From assembly GCA_003694325.1 (NCBI GenBank), contig RFKJ01000576.1, positions 1 through 10,485 of the forward strand: 10,485 bases of DNA, written 5' to 3'. The position numbers and the translations under genes were made by a program. Shown in pieces: positions 1 to 6,295 of this stretch (positions are counted from its first letter, which is position 1; each line of letters begins with the position of its first letter). Below the pieces are notes generated by a model, which saw only the letters and a program-made list of their open reading frames with translations, searched no databases and was not told where the DNA came from. This DNA is from Deltaproteobacteria bacterium (GTDB lineage Bacteria > Myxococcota_A > UBA796 > UBA2385).

Positions 1-1188
1 CCCGCCGACCCCGACCAGCACCAGCAGGAGGGCTTCGGGGAGGTAGTCCCCCCGGGCCCGGCGTGCGGCGGTCGCGGTCATCGCCCCCCGGGTCACGGCG
101 AGATCGTCGAGGCGACGGCTGCTGTTGACCAGCAGCAGCGCCGTCAACACCAGGCTGACCAGCGCCGCGGGCGCGGCCCCCGGCGCCTGCCCGGCCAGCA
201 CCAGGCCGAGCCCGCCGACGGGCACGAGACCGCCCAGCCCCGGCCAACGGTGCTCGACCAGCAGGGCGGCCCCCACCGTGGCAGAGACGAGGAGCAGCAC
301 CGGCACGGTGCGGACGAGGGCGGCGCGGACATCGGCGACATCGAGGAAGGCGCGGACCCCCACCGCGCTCATGAGCGCCACCAGCACCGGCAGCAGCACC
401 CACGGCACGGCCGACGGCGACCCGGCGCCGACCGCGAACTGCCCCAGGGTGTGGCCCAGCAGCAACAGGGGCACCCCCACGGCACCCATCACCAGGCCGT
501 AGATCCACCAGGCGATCACCAGGTCGCTGCGGTGCCCCGGCAGGACCATCCAGGTCTCCAGCCACCCGGCGGCGCGGGCGCGGGGACCGGTCTCCATGAA
601 GCTCGACACCAGCAGCACCGCCAGCCCACCGGCCAGGGTCGCCCCCAGCGGCACCGGGGGGGACGACGGGGGCGCGTCCTCCGGCACGAACGGGGCGACC
701 ACCTCCACCACCCGGCCGGGCTCCTCGGTGATGCCCAGCGCCGCCAGCCGGCGTCGTCGCTCCTGTCGCACCCGCAGCGCCAGGCACTCCCGCACCGACG
801 ACAGGCCCCCCGCCCTCGAGAGCTGCACCACCTCGATCCGCTGCCGGCCCGGGCCCTTCCGCGGCAGGAACCGCAACAGCACGTCGGCCGCCTCCGGCTC
901 GACCAGCGGATCGGGCCACGCCAGCCAGTCCGGGACGTCGCCGACCGCGGCCACCGTGAGCATGACTCCCGGCTGACAGGCCCAGTCCGTGCGGTGTTCA
1001 TCGGCGTCCTGCTCGGCCGCCGCTTCGTCGCGAAGCGCCTGGACGTGGGCCAGCAGCGCCTCGCTGGCCGGCCCCACGAACCCGATCACGGCGGTGAACA
1101 GCAGCAGCGACAGGGTCGTCAAGGTGTCGCGCAGCGCGGCCCGCAGCTCTGCGCCGACCAGGGCCCCGACGCGGCGCCCCCGGCTCAT
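1..1188 (-). CDS. ABC-2/NatB-type transporter permease, C-terminus cut by window edge
   Basis: This is an inner-membrane permease subunit of an ABC exporter, open from an ATG at 1188 to the left edge (396 residues seen, no stop). After a short basic N-terminus there is a membrane helix at about residues 22-40. A large, mostly polar domain follows (about 41-178) that should lie outside the membrane. Hydrophobic segments then appear at about 181-198, 222-245, 262-278, 295-311, 319-354 and 385-396. The stretch RARAAGWLETWMVLP (203-217) matches the coupling-helix region of ABC-2/NatB permeases, where the family has 'ERG.LETL...P'. The start overlaps the stop of the neighbouring permease gene by ATGA, which argues for translational coupling and a heteromeric partner. 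A fresh hydrophobic segment begins just at the edge, after a full set of ABC-2 helices, so the protein may be longer than a simple permease. Substrate unknown. Confidence 0.8.
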   Translation of the reverse strand, partial: MSRGRRVGALVGAELRAALRDTLTTLSLLLFTAVIGFVGPASEALLAHVQALRDEAAAEQDADEHRTDWACQPGVMLTVAAVGDVPDWLAWPDPLVEPEAADVLLRFLPRKGPGRQRIEVVQLSRAGGLSSVRECLALRVRQERRRRLAALGITEEPGRVVEVVAPFVPEDAPPSSPPVPLGATLAGGLAVLLVSSFMETGPRARAAGWLETWMVLPGHRSDLVIAWWIYGLVMGAVGVPLLLLGHTLGQFAVGAGSPSAVPWVLLPVLVALMSAVGVRAFLDVADVRAALVRTVPVLLLVSATVGAALLVEHRWPGLGGLVPVGGLGLVLAGQAPGAAPAALVSLVLTALLLVNSSRRLDDLAVTRGAMTATAARRARGDYLPEALLLVLVGVGG

Positions 1189-2339
1189 CCCTCGGCCCCC
1201 TTCAGCACGAGATCCACCCGCCGGTCCAGGGCCCGGGCGCACATCCCCACCACCGCCGCCGTCGCGACCAGCGACGAGACCAGGCAGACCCCGTTCTCGA
1301 GCGGCCCCCGGGCCGACACCCCGCCGGCCAGCGGGACCCACCAGGCCCCGTCGACGAACACCCCGACGCAGAGCAGCGCCACCAGCACCAGCATCACCGC
1401 CGAGGACCCGTTGTTGGCCGCACGGGCCGAGGGCGCGACGACGGCGATGATCCCGTACAGGGCGTCGCTGAGCAGGACGGCGCCCGCCAGGGACAGCAAC
1501 GCCCAGCCGCCGGGCACCTGCAGGTCCCGGTCGGCCGCCACCGAGGCCAGCAGCAGCAGGAAGTTCACCCCCAGGCCGACCGTGGCCATGACCTGCACCA
1601 GGAACAACGCTAGCAACCGGGCCCACAACACGGCCTGGCGGGACACCGGCAGCACCGCCAGGGTCTCGGTGACCCCCTGCCGCCGGTCGGCCACCCCGGT
1701 CAGGCTGAGGAAGAAGAAGGCCACGCTGCCCAGCAGGAAGATGACGTAGGCCCGCCAGCCCCGGACCGGGTCCAGGAGCTGCGGCTCGGTCGGTTCGAGG
1801 GCCTGGACGTCGACCCGGGCCACCCACAGGTCCACCTCGGGATCGCCGCCCGCAGCGGCGACCGCGTCCTCCAGCCAGTCGTCCCCCAGGGCGACGAGCT
1901 GGCCCCGCAAGGCGGCGACCACGTCGGGATCGTCACCGTCGACCACGAACCGCCAACGCGCGCGGCCAGCCAGCTCCAGCGACCCGGCCGCGGCGATCCC
2001 CTCCCGGCGCTCCCAGGACAGCCTCGCGACGTCGGCGTCCCCCTCGTCGAGAGCCGCCGCGGGATCGGCGACCTGCACCACCTTCCAGTCGGCGGCCTCC
2101 AGGCCGGCGACGAGGTCCAGCTCCGGCGGGAGGGACCGGGGCAGGGCCACCACGTCCCGCTGGTCGACCACCGACATCGCCAGGGTGCCGATGAGCAGGG
2201 CCACCGGGATCAGCAGCAGCGACGGCAGCAACACCACGGCGTACACCGACCCGGTGCGCAGCAGCCGCCGCAGCTCGGCACCGGTGAGGACGACCACCGC
2301 CCGCACGAAGCAGCGGATTGCACCCGGGCGGAGTCTCAC
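1185..2339 (-). CDS. ABC-2/NatB-type transporter permease
   Basis: This 384-residue inner-membrane permease probably pairs with the ATPase encoded just upstream. It has the NatB-like layout. A membrane helix lies at about residues 32-56. An extracytoplasmic acidic domain follows at about 57-195. Five further hydrophobic segments lie at about 196-214, 238-266, 277-303, 312-336 and 351-368. The signature DRRQGVTETLAVLPVSR (218-234) is the conserved cytoplasmic coupling region of this permease family. The GTG start at 2339 overlaps the ATPase stop by GTGA, and a GGGG stretch lies just upstream, so I prefer it over internal GTG codons. The 3' end overlaps the next permease by ATGA. Length is normal for a NatB-like subunit. 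NatAB of Bacillus exports sodium, but many relatives have other or unknown substrates, and none can be read from this sequence. Confidence 0.85.
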   Translation of the reverse strand: MRLRPGAIRCFVRAVVVLTGAELRRLLRTGSVYAVVLLPSLLLIPVALLIGTLAMSVVDQRDVVALPRSLPPELDLVAGLEAADWKVVQVADPAAALDEGDADVARLSWERREGIAAAGSLELAGRARWRFVVDGDDPDVVAALRGQLVALGDDWLEDAVAAAGGDPEVDLWVARVDVQALEPTEPQLLDPVRGWRAYVIFLLGSVAFFFLSLTGVADRRQGVTETLAVLPVSRQAVLWARLLALFLVQVMATVGLGVNFLLLLASVAADRDLQVPGGWALLSLAGAVLLSDALYGIIAVVAPSARAANNGSSAVMLVLVALLCVGVFVDGAWWVPLAGGVSARGPLENGVCLVSSLVATAAVVGMCARALDRRVDLVLKGAEG

Positions 2340-3082
2340 GAGAGCCCCTGGCTGCCCACCACCCGGCGAAAGGCCTCGGCGAGATCGGCGGTGCCGGTCG
2401 ACGCCCGCAGCCCGTCCAGGGTGTCCACCACGAGCAGCCGCCCCTGGTACAGCACCGCCACCCGGTCACAGATCCGGTCGACCTCGTGCATCAGGTGGGT
2501 GGAGTAGAGCACCGCGGCTCCCTCGTCGCGCAACCCGACCACCTCCCGCAGCAGGTCATCGGTGGACATCAGGTCCAGCCCCGCGGTGGGCTCGTCCAGG
2601 ATGAGCACCGGCGGCCGGTGGACCGAGGCGCAGGCGATGCGGACGCGCTGGCGCATCCCGGTGGACAGCCCCTCGACGAACCGATCGCCGAAGTCGCCGA
2701 GGCGGAACCGCGCGATGGCCGCCTCGGCCGCCGCCCGGGGATCGGGCAGCTCGTGCAGTCGGGCGAACAGCACCAGGCACTCGCGGCAGGTCAGGCGGGC
2801 GGGCAGCCCCGAGGTCGTGCTCAGGTAGCCGAGGTGGCGTCGCACGGCCCGCGGGTCCTCGACCACGTCGAAGCCGGCGACCCGCACCCGTCCCTCGTCG
2901 GGGGTGGTCAGCGTGGCCAGCACCTGCATCAACGTCGTCTTGCCGGCGCCGTTGGGGCCCAGCAACCCGAGCACCTCGCCGCCCTCCACCGAGAAGCTGG
3001 CGTCGTGCACCGCGACCACCGGCGGCCCCTTGGGCTGGGGCCACACGCGGGTCAGGTGCTCGACCTCGATGGCGGCGGGCAT
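2336..3082 (-). CDS. ABC transporter ATP-binding protein (NatA-like)
   Basis: This 248-residue cytoplasmic ATPase should power the exporter formed with the two permeases encoded immediately downstream. All core nucleotide-binding motifs are visible: Walker A GPNGAGKTT (42-50), signature LSTGMRQR (139-146), Walker B VLILDEP (159-165) with the catalytic Glu164, D-loop GLD (168-170) and switch His196. The Q-loop region reads GYLSTTSGLPARLT (85-98) and has no glutamine where most ABC ATPases have one; NatA-like exporters often deviate here. The protein is near the minimum length for the family with a short C-terminal tail. The ATG at 3082 lacks a clear Shine-Dalgarno sequence, but it gives the standard N-terminus 'IEVEHLTRVW'. 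The gap of 85 nt to the upstream gene leaves room for a separate promoter. Confidence 0.93.
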   Translation of the reverse strand: MPAAIEVEHLTRVWPQPKGPPVVAVHDASFSVEGGEVLGLLGPNGAGKTTLMQVLATLTTPDEGRVRVAGFDVVEDPRAVRRHLGYLSTTSGLPARLTCRECLVLFARLHELPDPRAAAEAAIARFRLGDFGDRFVEGLSTGMRQRVRIACASVHRPPVLILDEPTAGLDLMSTDDLLREVVGLRDEGAAVLYSTHLMHEVDRICDRVAVLYQGRLLVVDTLDGLRASTGTADLAEAFRRVVGSQGLS

Positions 3083-3138
3083 GGCGAAAGGCGGGGGGAA
3101 CGAAGGCGGGCGGCCATCCTCGCACAGCCTGCGCCAGC

Positions 3139-3157
3139 GGGTCGACCGCGCCGACCC
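3139..3157 (-). terminator. Weak hairpin after the SRPBCC gene
   Basis: In minus-strand RNA the arms at 3151-3157 and 3139-3145 can form a 7-bp stem (six Watson-Crick pairs, one G-U) with a 5-nt loop. It begins about 11 nt after the stop codon at 3168. No U-tract follows, and in such GC-rich DNA short stems arise by chance. It could be a weak terminator or attenuator between the esterase unit and the ABC unit, or nothing. Confidence 0.2.
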
Positions 3158-3167
3158 CCGTCCTTCG

Positions 3168-3695
3168 TCAACGCGCCCGGGCCCAGGCCCGGATCGAGCC
3201 GGCGAGGTTCTCGAGGTTGGGGCGCACCTGGCCGGCGATGGTATGCTCGATGGGGCCCCGCAGCTTGCGGGCCAGCATCCGCGGCACGCCCGGTACCCGG
3301 TCGGGGTGGATCTCGAGGTCCACCTCCAGCCGGAGCTGCGCGCCGGTGGCGCCTCCCTCGACCAGGGTCGTCGTCCCTTCGCAGGTGAATATCCGGGCGC
3401 CGACCAGCGGCTCCAGCCGGAATCGGGCCTGGCGCCGCGACGTGGTCCACACCGCGTGGTCGTGCCAGCTCAGCAGCTCGGGGGTGACGAAGGGCCGGGC
3501 CGGCGCCGGCACCCTCGCCATGCTCCCCCGCCACAGGTTGAGGATGCGGACCTGCTCGCCCTGCTCGACCCGCTCGATGACTTCGATGCTGTCCACGTCG
3601 TGTAGAAAGGGCACCAGCTCGGGCATGGCATCCCGCAGCAGGTGGAAGGCCTCATCCGCCGACAGCGGCAGCGCCTCGCAGATCGAGAGGTGCAC
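3168..3695 (-). CDS. SRPBCC/START-like domain protein
   Basis: This 175-residue soluble protein has no signal peptide or membrane segment. The order of elements fits the SRPBCC (START/polyketide-cyclase-like) fold, a helix-grip cavity that binds hydrophobic ligands. There is an N-terminal strand, then the 'lSADEAFHLLRD' helix (about 11-22). A run of alternating beta strands spans about 36-130, including RFRLEPL, ARIFTCEGTTTL and LRLEVDLEI. A long C-terminal helix spans about 137-173 with the family-typical 'I...I.GQ...NLENLAGSI'. No catalytic residues can be assigned, so this is a family call and not a function. The GTG start at 3695 is supported by GGAGGG at 3699-3704, and the gap to the upstream phosphoesterase stop is only 10 nt. 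The genes are probably co-transcribed. A lipid- or hydrophobe-binding role near a transporter is possible but unproven. Confidence 0.65.
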   Translation of the reverse strand: MHLSICEALPLSADEAFHLLRDAMPELVPFLHDVDSIEVIERVEQGEQVRILNLWRGSMARVPAPARPFVTPELLSWHDHAVWTTSRRQARFRLEPLVGARIFTCEGTTTLVEGGATGAQLRLEVDLEIHPDRVPGVPRMLARKLRGPIEHTIAGQVRPNLENLAGSIRAWARAR

Positions 3696-3698
3696 GGT

Positions 3699-3704
3699 CC
3701 CTCC
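3699..3704 (-). promoter_or_regulatory. Shine-Dalgarno for the SRPBCC gene
   Basis: On the minus strand GGAGGG lies three bases before the GTG start at 3695, inside the 10-nt gap after the phosphoesterase stop. It decides in favour of this GTG start. It is the only strong ribosome-binding site I see in the window; most other starts rely on overlaps or have no clear site. Confidence 0.6.
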
Positions 3705-3705
3705 G

Positions 3706-4680
3706 TCAAAGCTTGATCAGCTCGGGCTCCAGGTAGAAGCGCGCGGCGTCCTCCCGGACATCGACCACCCGGATCGTGACCGCGTCGTCCCAGGTCGCAT
3801 CGGTCACGTCGACGTCCAGCCCGCACTCCTCCCAGACGTCGTCGGCCGAGAAGTGCAGGTGTCCGGCGTGGTTGGCGTTCACCAGGGAGGCCCGGGGGCC
3901 CAGCAGCGCTTCCAGCGTGCTCCCCTCCTCCACGTCGAAGCTGCCCGGTCCCTCGATCATCGGCATGTGGGTGAGGAGGACCATGCGCTCGTCCTTGCCG
4001 CCGGTCGCCTCGGCCCGGGCCAGCTCCTCCTCCAGGAAGGGCAGGGTGCCGCCCTCGAAGTCGTGCAGGTCCGGCATCTCGCCCCACCCCGTCTCCCGGA
4101 CCCGGGTGTTCCAGTCCAGGGACAGAAACCGCATGCCCCCGAAGTCGAAGGCGTTGTTCTGGAGGAGGGCCTGGCCACCGTTGACCGGGTCGTCCACCGG
4201 GCGGGGTGTCCGCACCCAGCCGTCGAGCCGGTCGCCCAGGGCGTCGAGGACCGGGCCGAAGCTGTCCTCGAAGCCCTGCTCGTCGCCGGCCTGGATCGGG
4301 TTGTCGCCGAGCACCGGCACCCAGGGCACCGGGAGCTGCTCCAGGATGGCCAGGGCGTCGTCGAAGCCATCGCCCCAGGCGATGTCGCCGAGCACGAACA
4401 CCAGCTCCAGGTGCCGGTCGTCCCGGTGGTCCACCACCCAGTCCACCGCCTGCTGCAGGCGGTCGGCGTGGTCGCCGGGTCCGGTGACGTGGGGGTCGGC
4501 GATGAGCACGTAGGAGAACGCGTCGACCGTCTCGCCGGGGGCGCCCCCGTCTCCGGGCGCGCCGCCATCCCCGGGCGCGCCGCCGTCGCCCACCGCCCCG
4601 CCGTCTCCACCAGCGCCCCCTCCGCCGGCACCGGGGGCGCAGCACAACACCAGGGACAGCAGCAGCGGCGAGGCGATCAT
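3706..4680 (-). CDS. Calcineurin-like metallophosphoesterase, probable exported lipoprotein
   Basis: This 324-residue protein is predicted to hydrolyse phosphate esters using two metal ions, outside the cytoplasm. The N-terminus is a hydrophobic stretch MIASPLLLSLVLCC (1-14), followed by a Gly/Ala/Asp/Pro linker to about residue 50. This looks like a lipoprotein signal, although the residue before Cys13 is Leu instead of Gly or Ala and there is no positive charge, so lipidation is uncertain. Metallophosphoesterase motifs are D62-P-H64, G98-D99, then G125-D126-N127 where the family has GNH(D/E), H238 after 'MVLLT', and G273-H274-L-H276. The third motif is therefore altered and its histidine absent. 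The ATG at 4680 overlaps the upstream gene's stop by ATGA; longer in-frame starts would sit inside that gene and are rejected. The exact substrate (phosphomonoester, diester or nucleotide) cannot be told. Confidence 0.8.
   Translation of the reverse strand: MIASPLLLSLVLCCAPGAGGGGAGGDGGAVGDGGAPGDGGAPGDGGAPGETVDAFSYVLIADPHVTGPGDHADRLQQAVDWVVDHRDDRHLELVFVLGDIAWGDGFDDALAILEQLPVPWVPVLGDNPIQAGDEQGFEDSFGPVLDALGDRLDGWVRTPRPVDDPVNGGQALLQNNAFDFGGMRFLSLDWNTRVRETGWGEMPDLHDFEGGTLPFLEEELARAEATGGKDERMVLLTHMPMIEGPGSFDVEEGSTLEALLGPRASLVNANHAGHLHFSADDVWEECGLDVDVTDATWDDAVTIRVVDVREDAARFYLEPELIKL
4537..4608 (-). repeat. Four 18-bp tandem repeats encoding GDGGAP/GDGGAV
   Basis: Four in-frame 18-bp units (4537-4554, 4555-4572, 4573-4590, 4591-4608) encode residues 25-48 of the phosphoesterase as GDGGAV followed by three GDGGAP. 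Units differ mostly at third codon positions, so the repeat is not newly made. It forms the flexible linker between the export signal and the catalytic domain. Copy number may vary between strains. Confidence 0.85.
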
Positions 4681-6029
4681 CGCCCCAGCATACGTCCGGC
4701 GGCGGGTTCCGGCGCCGCCGGACCCCCAGGAGGCGCGATGCGCTGCATGTAGCCGAAGGCCGTGCCCACCTCGCCCGAGAGGCGCCACACCTCCGTCCCG
4801 CCGGGATCGACCTGGATGATGGTGCCGTTGGTCGAGAAGTCCACCACCGTGTCGCCGGACGGCAGGCGTTCGACGTCGCCGAGACAACAGTTGTACAGCG
4901 TCGGGTCCGGGGTGTAGGACCACGCTTCCTCGACCAGCCGCTCGTCGGGGTCGAAGGCGATCTCGACGGCGCGCGACGACCGGTCCGAGGCCACGCCGTT
5001 CTCGAAGGCCAGCAGGCCGCCGTCCACGTACTCGAACTGGTGGCTGCGCTCCAGGATGGTGGTCTCGCCGTCGGGCCAGGCGAAGTCGCTCTGGGAGGTG
5101 CCCATCAGCCACACCAGCTCGCCCGTGGCCCGGTCGATCCGGGCGAGCGCCCGCAGCCCCAGCAGGCTGACGGTGTACTGCTGGGTCGCCTCGTCGAAGT
5201 CCAGGGCGTTGGCGTGGCTCCAGTTGTTGCCGATGAGCCCCTCGTCGGACTCCTCGCTGTCGATCCAGTCCCAGACATCCCAGATCACCGTCTCGGTGCC
5301 GTCGGGGGCCACCTCCACGATGCGATCCCCCAGCATCAGCATCCCGTGGCCGATGTCCTTGTAGGAGTAGACGATGGCCGCCAGCGTGCCGTCGGCAAGC
5401 TCGACGAAGTCGTGGTGCATCCCGTTGACCAGCACGTGGTCATCGAGCGACCCGTCCAGGGAGAAGCGGCGGATCCCGGCCGTCTCGTTGCCGGCGAGGT
5501 TGACGCTCATCGCCAGGATGTGCTGCCCGTCACGCGACAGGCGCGCCCGGCTGAGCTGCTCGACGCCCTCGGATTCCGCCCACCAGCGGTACCGCCCCCG
5601 ACCGTCGATGACCACCGCCGCCGGTGGGCTGACCACCGTGGTCGTCACCACGAGGTCCCCGTCGAAGGCCCGGTCGGTGTCCCCCGTCGCCTCCAGGGTG
5701 TGCAGGAGGCCGCCGGGGCCGCGGGTCGCCACGACGACCGGCTCGCTGGTGAAGGAGTCCCCCCCGCTCCGCGCCGTCACCACCAGGGTGACCTCCTCGT
5801 CGGGGGGCAGGGCCCACAGGGTCGCGTCCCCCCGGGTGATGTCCTGCTCCCAGGACTCCCCGTCGGACACCGTTACCGACAGCGTGGCCTCGTCGACCTC
5901 CCGCAGCCCCGACCAGCGCACCGTCGCCGTCGTCGGCACCCGGGCCGACAACGTCACTTCGAGCTGCACCTCCGGCACGCCCGCAGGCGTCCGGCAGGCC
6001 AGCAGCAGCGACAGGGAGGGGAGCAGCAC
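4677..6029 (-). CDS. Arylsulfotransferase-like lipoprotein (ASST family)
   Basis: This is a predicted PAPS-independent arylsulfate sulfotransferase-like enzyme, 450 residues from the proposed GTG at 6029, anchored outside the cytoplasm. A hydrophobic signal ends in a good lipobox, LLAC (9-12). A beta-rich, Fn3-like segment follows (about 21-103), then a beta-propeller-like domain with repeated short blades. Three histidine motifs typical of the family are present: HHDFVELADG (205-214), NNWSHANALDFD (268-279; H272) and SHQFEYVDGGLLAFENG (329-345; H330). In E. coli ASST the corresponding region carries the histidine that is transiently sulfated. A paired Cys381-Cys382 precedes 'GDVERLPSGDTVVDFSTNG'. 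The C-terminus ends in a Pro/Ala-rich tail and overlaps the phosphoesterase start by ATGA. The start is uncertain: no good ribosome-binding site exists, the signal is short from 6029, and GTG 6113 or a CTG at about 6056 would add a basic n-region. Confidence 0.78.
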   Translation of the reverse strand: MLLPSLSLLLACRTPAGVPEVQLEVTLSARVPTTATVRWSGLREVDEATLSVTVSDGESWEQDITRGDATLWALPPDEEVTLVVTARSGGDSFTSEPVVVATRGPGGLLHTLEATGDTDRAFDGDLVVTTTVVSPPAAVVIDGRGRYRWWAESEGVEQLSRARLSRDGQHILAMSVNLAGNETAGIRRFSLDGSLDDHVLVNGMHHDFVELADGTLAAIVYSYKDIGHGMLMLGDRIVEVAPDGTETVIWDVWDWIDSEESDEGLIGNNWSHANALDFDEATQQYTVSLLGLRALARIDRATGELVWLMGTSQSDFAWPDGETTILERSHQFEYVDGGLLAFENGVASDRSSRAVEIAFDPDERLVEEAWSYTPDPTLYNCCLGDVERLPSGDTVVDFSTNGTIIQVDPGGTEVWRLSGEVGTAFGYMQRIAPPGGPAAPEPAAGRMLGR

Positions 6030-6295
6030 GCGACCGACGGCGGCGCCCCCACCCGGCAGGCGGGGCGAGGGCGGCGCGCCTCGGAAGCTACCTGCTCTGC
6101 CAGCCCCCTGCACGGGCCGGAGCGCCCGGCACCCGCCGACGCCAACGCCGCGCTGCCCCGGCTGGGGCGGTGAGGTCCACCGGCGCCATGCGCGAAATCC
6201 CCGCCGCGGCCGATGTCGCTCCCCTTCCACCGGTAGAATGCCCGGGCCTCGACGTTCACAACGCCACCCCATCGCCGCATCTGCATTCAAGCCCC
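6030..6295. promoter_or_regulatory. Divergent intergenic region, presumed to hold two promoters
   Basis: These 266 bases separate the minus-strand arylsulfotransferase run from the plus-strand kinase gene, so both promoters should lie here. The only core-promoter-like string I can pick is TAGAAT at 6234-6239, a near match to a -10 box facing the kinase, but no convincing -35 box lies 16-18 nt upstream. No inverted-repeat operator was recognised. Open frames continue into this region on both strands, but the translations are Arg/Pro/Gly-rich and look non-coding. If the sulfotransferase starts at 6113, the left third is coding. Confidence 0.35.

Noticed and set aside
250..1749. Long plus-strand open frame opposite the two permease genes
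   Set aside because: Its translation is rich in His, Gln, Arg and Pro with no recognisable domain, while the minus strand encodes two permeases with coupling-region motifs and linked 4-nt overlaps.
3217..4752. Long plus-strand open frame opposite the SRPBCC and phosphoesterase genes
   Set aside because: It has no family motifs and is the reverse of well-supported minus-strand genes.
4681..5112. In-frame N-terminal extension of the phosphoesterase
   Set aside because: It would lie within the arylsulfotransferase coding region; the ATG at 4680 gives a signal-like N-terminus and the ATGA overlap.
6170..6295. Upstream start for the histidine kinase
   Set aside because: The extra 42 residues are low-complexity and not PAS-like; the ATG at 6296 starts directly before the PAS domain.
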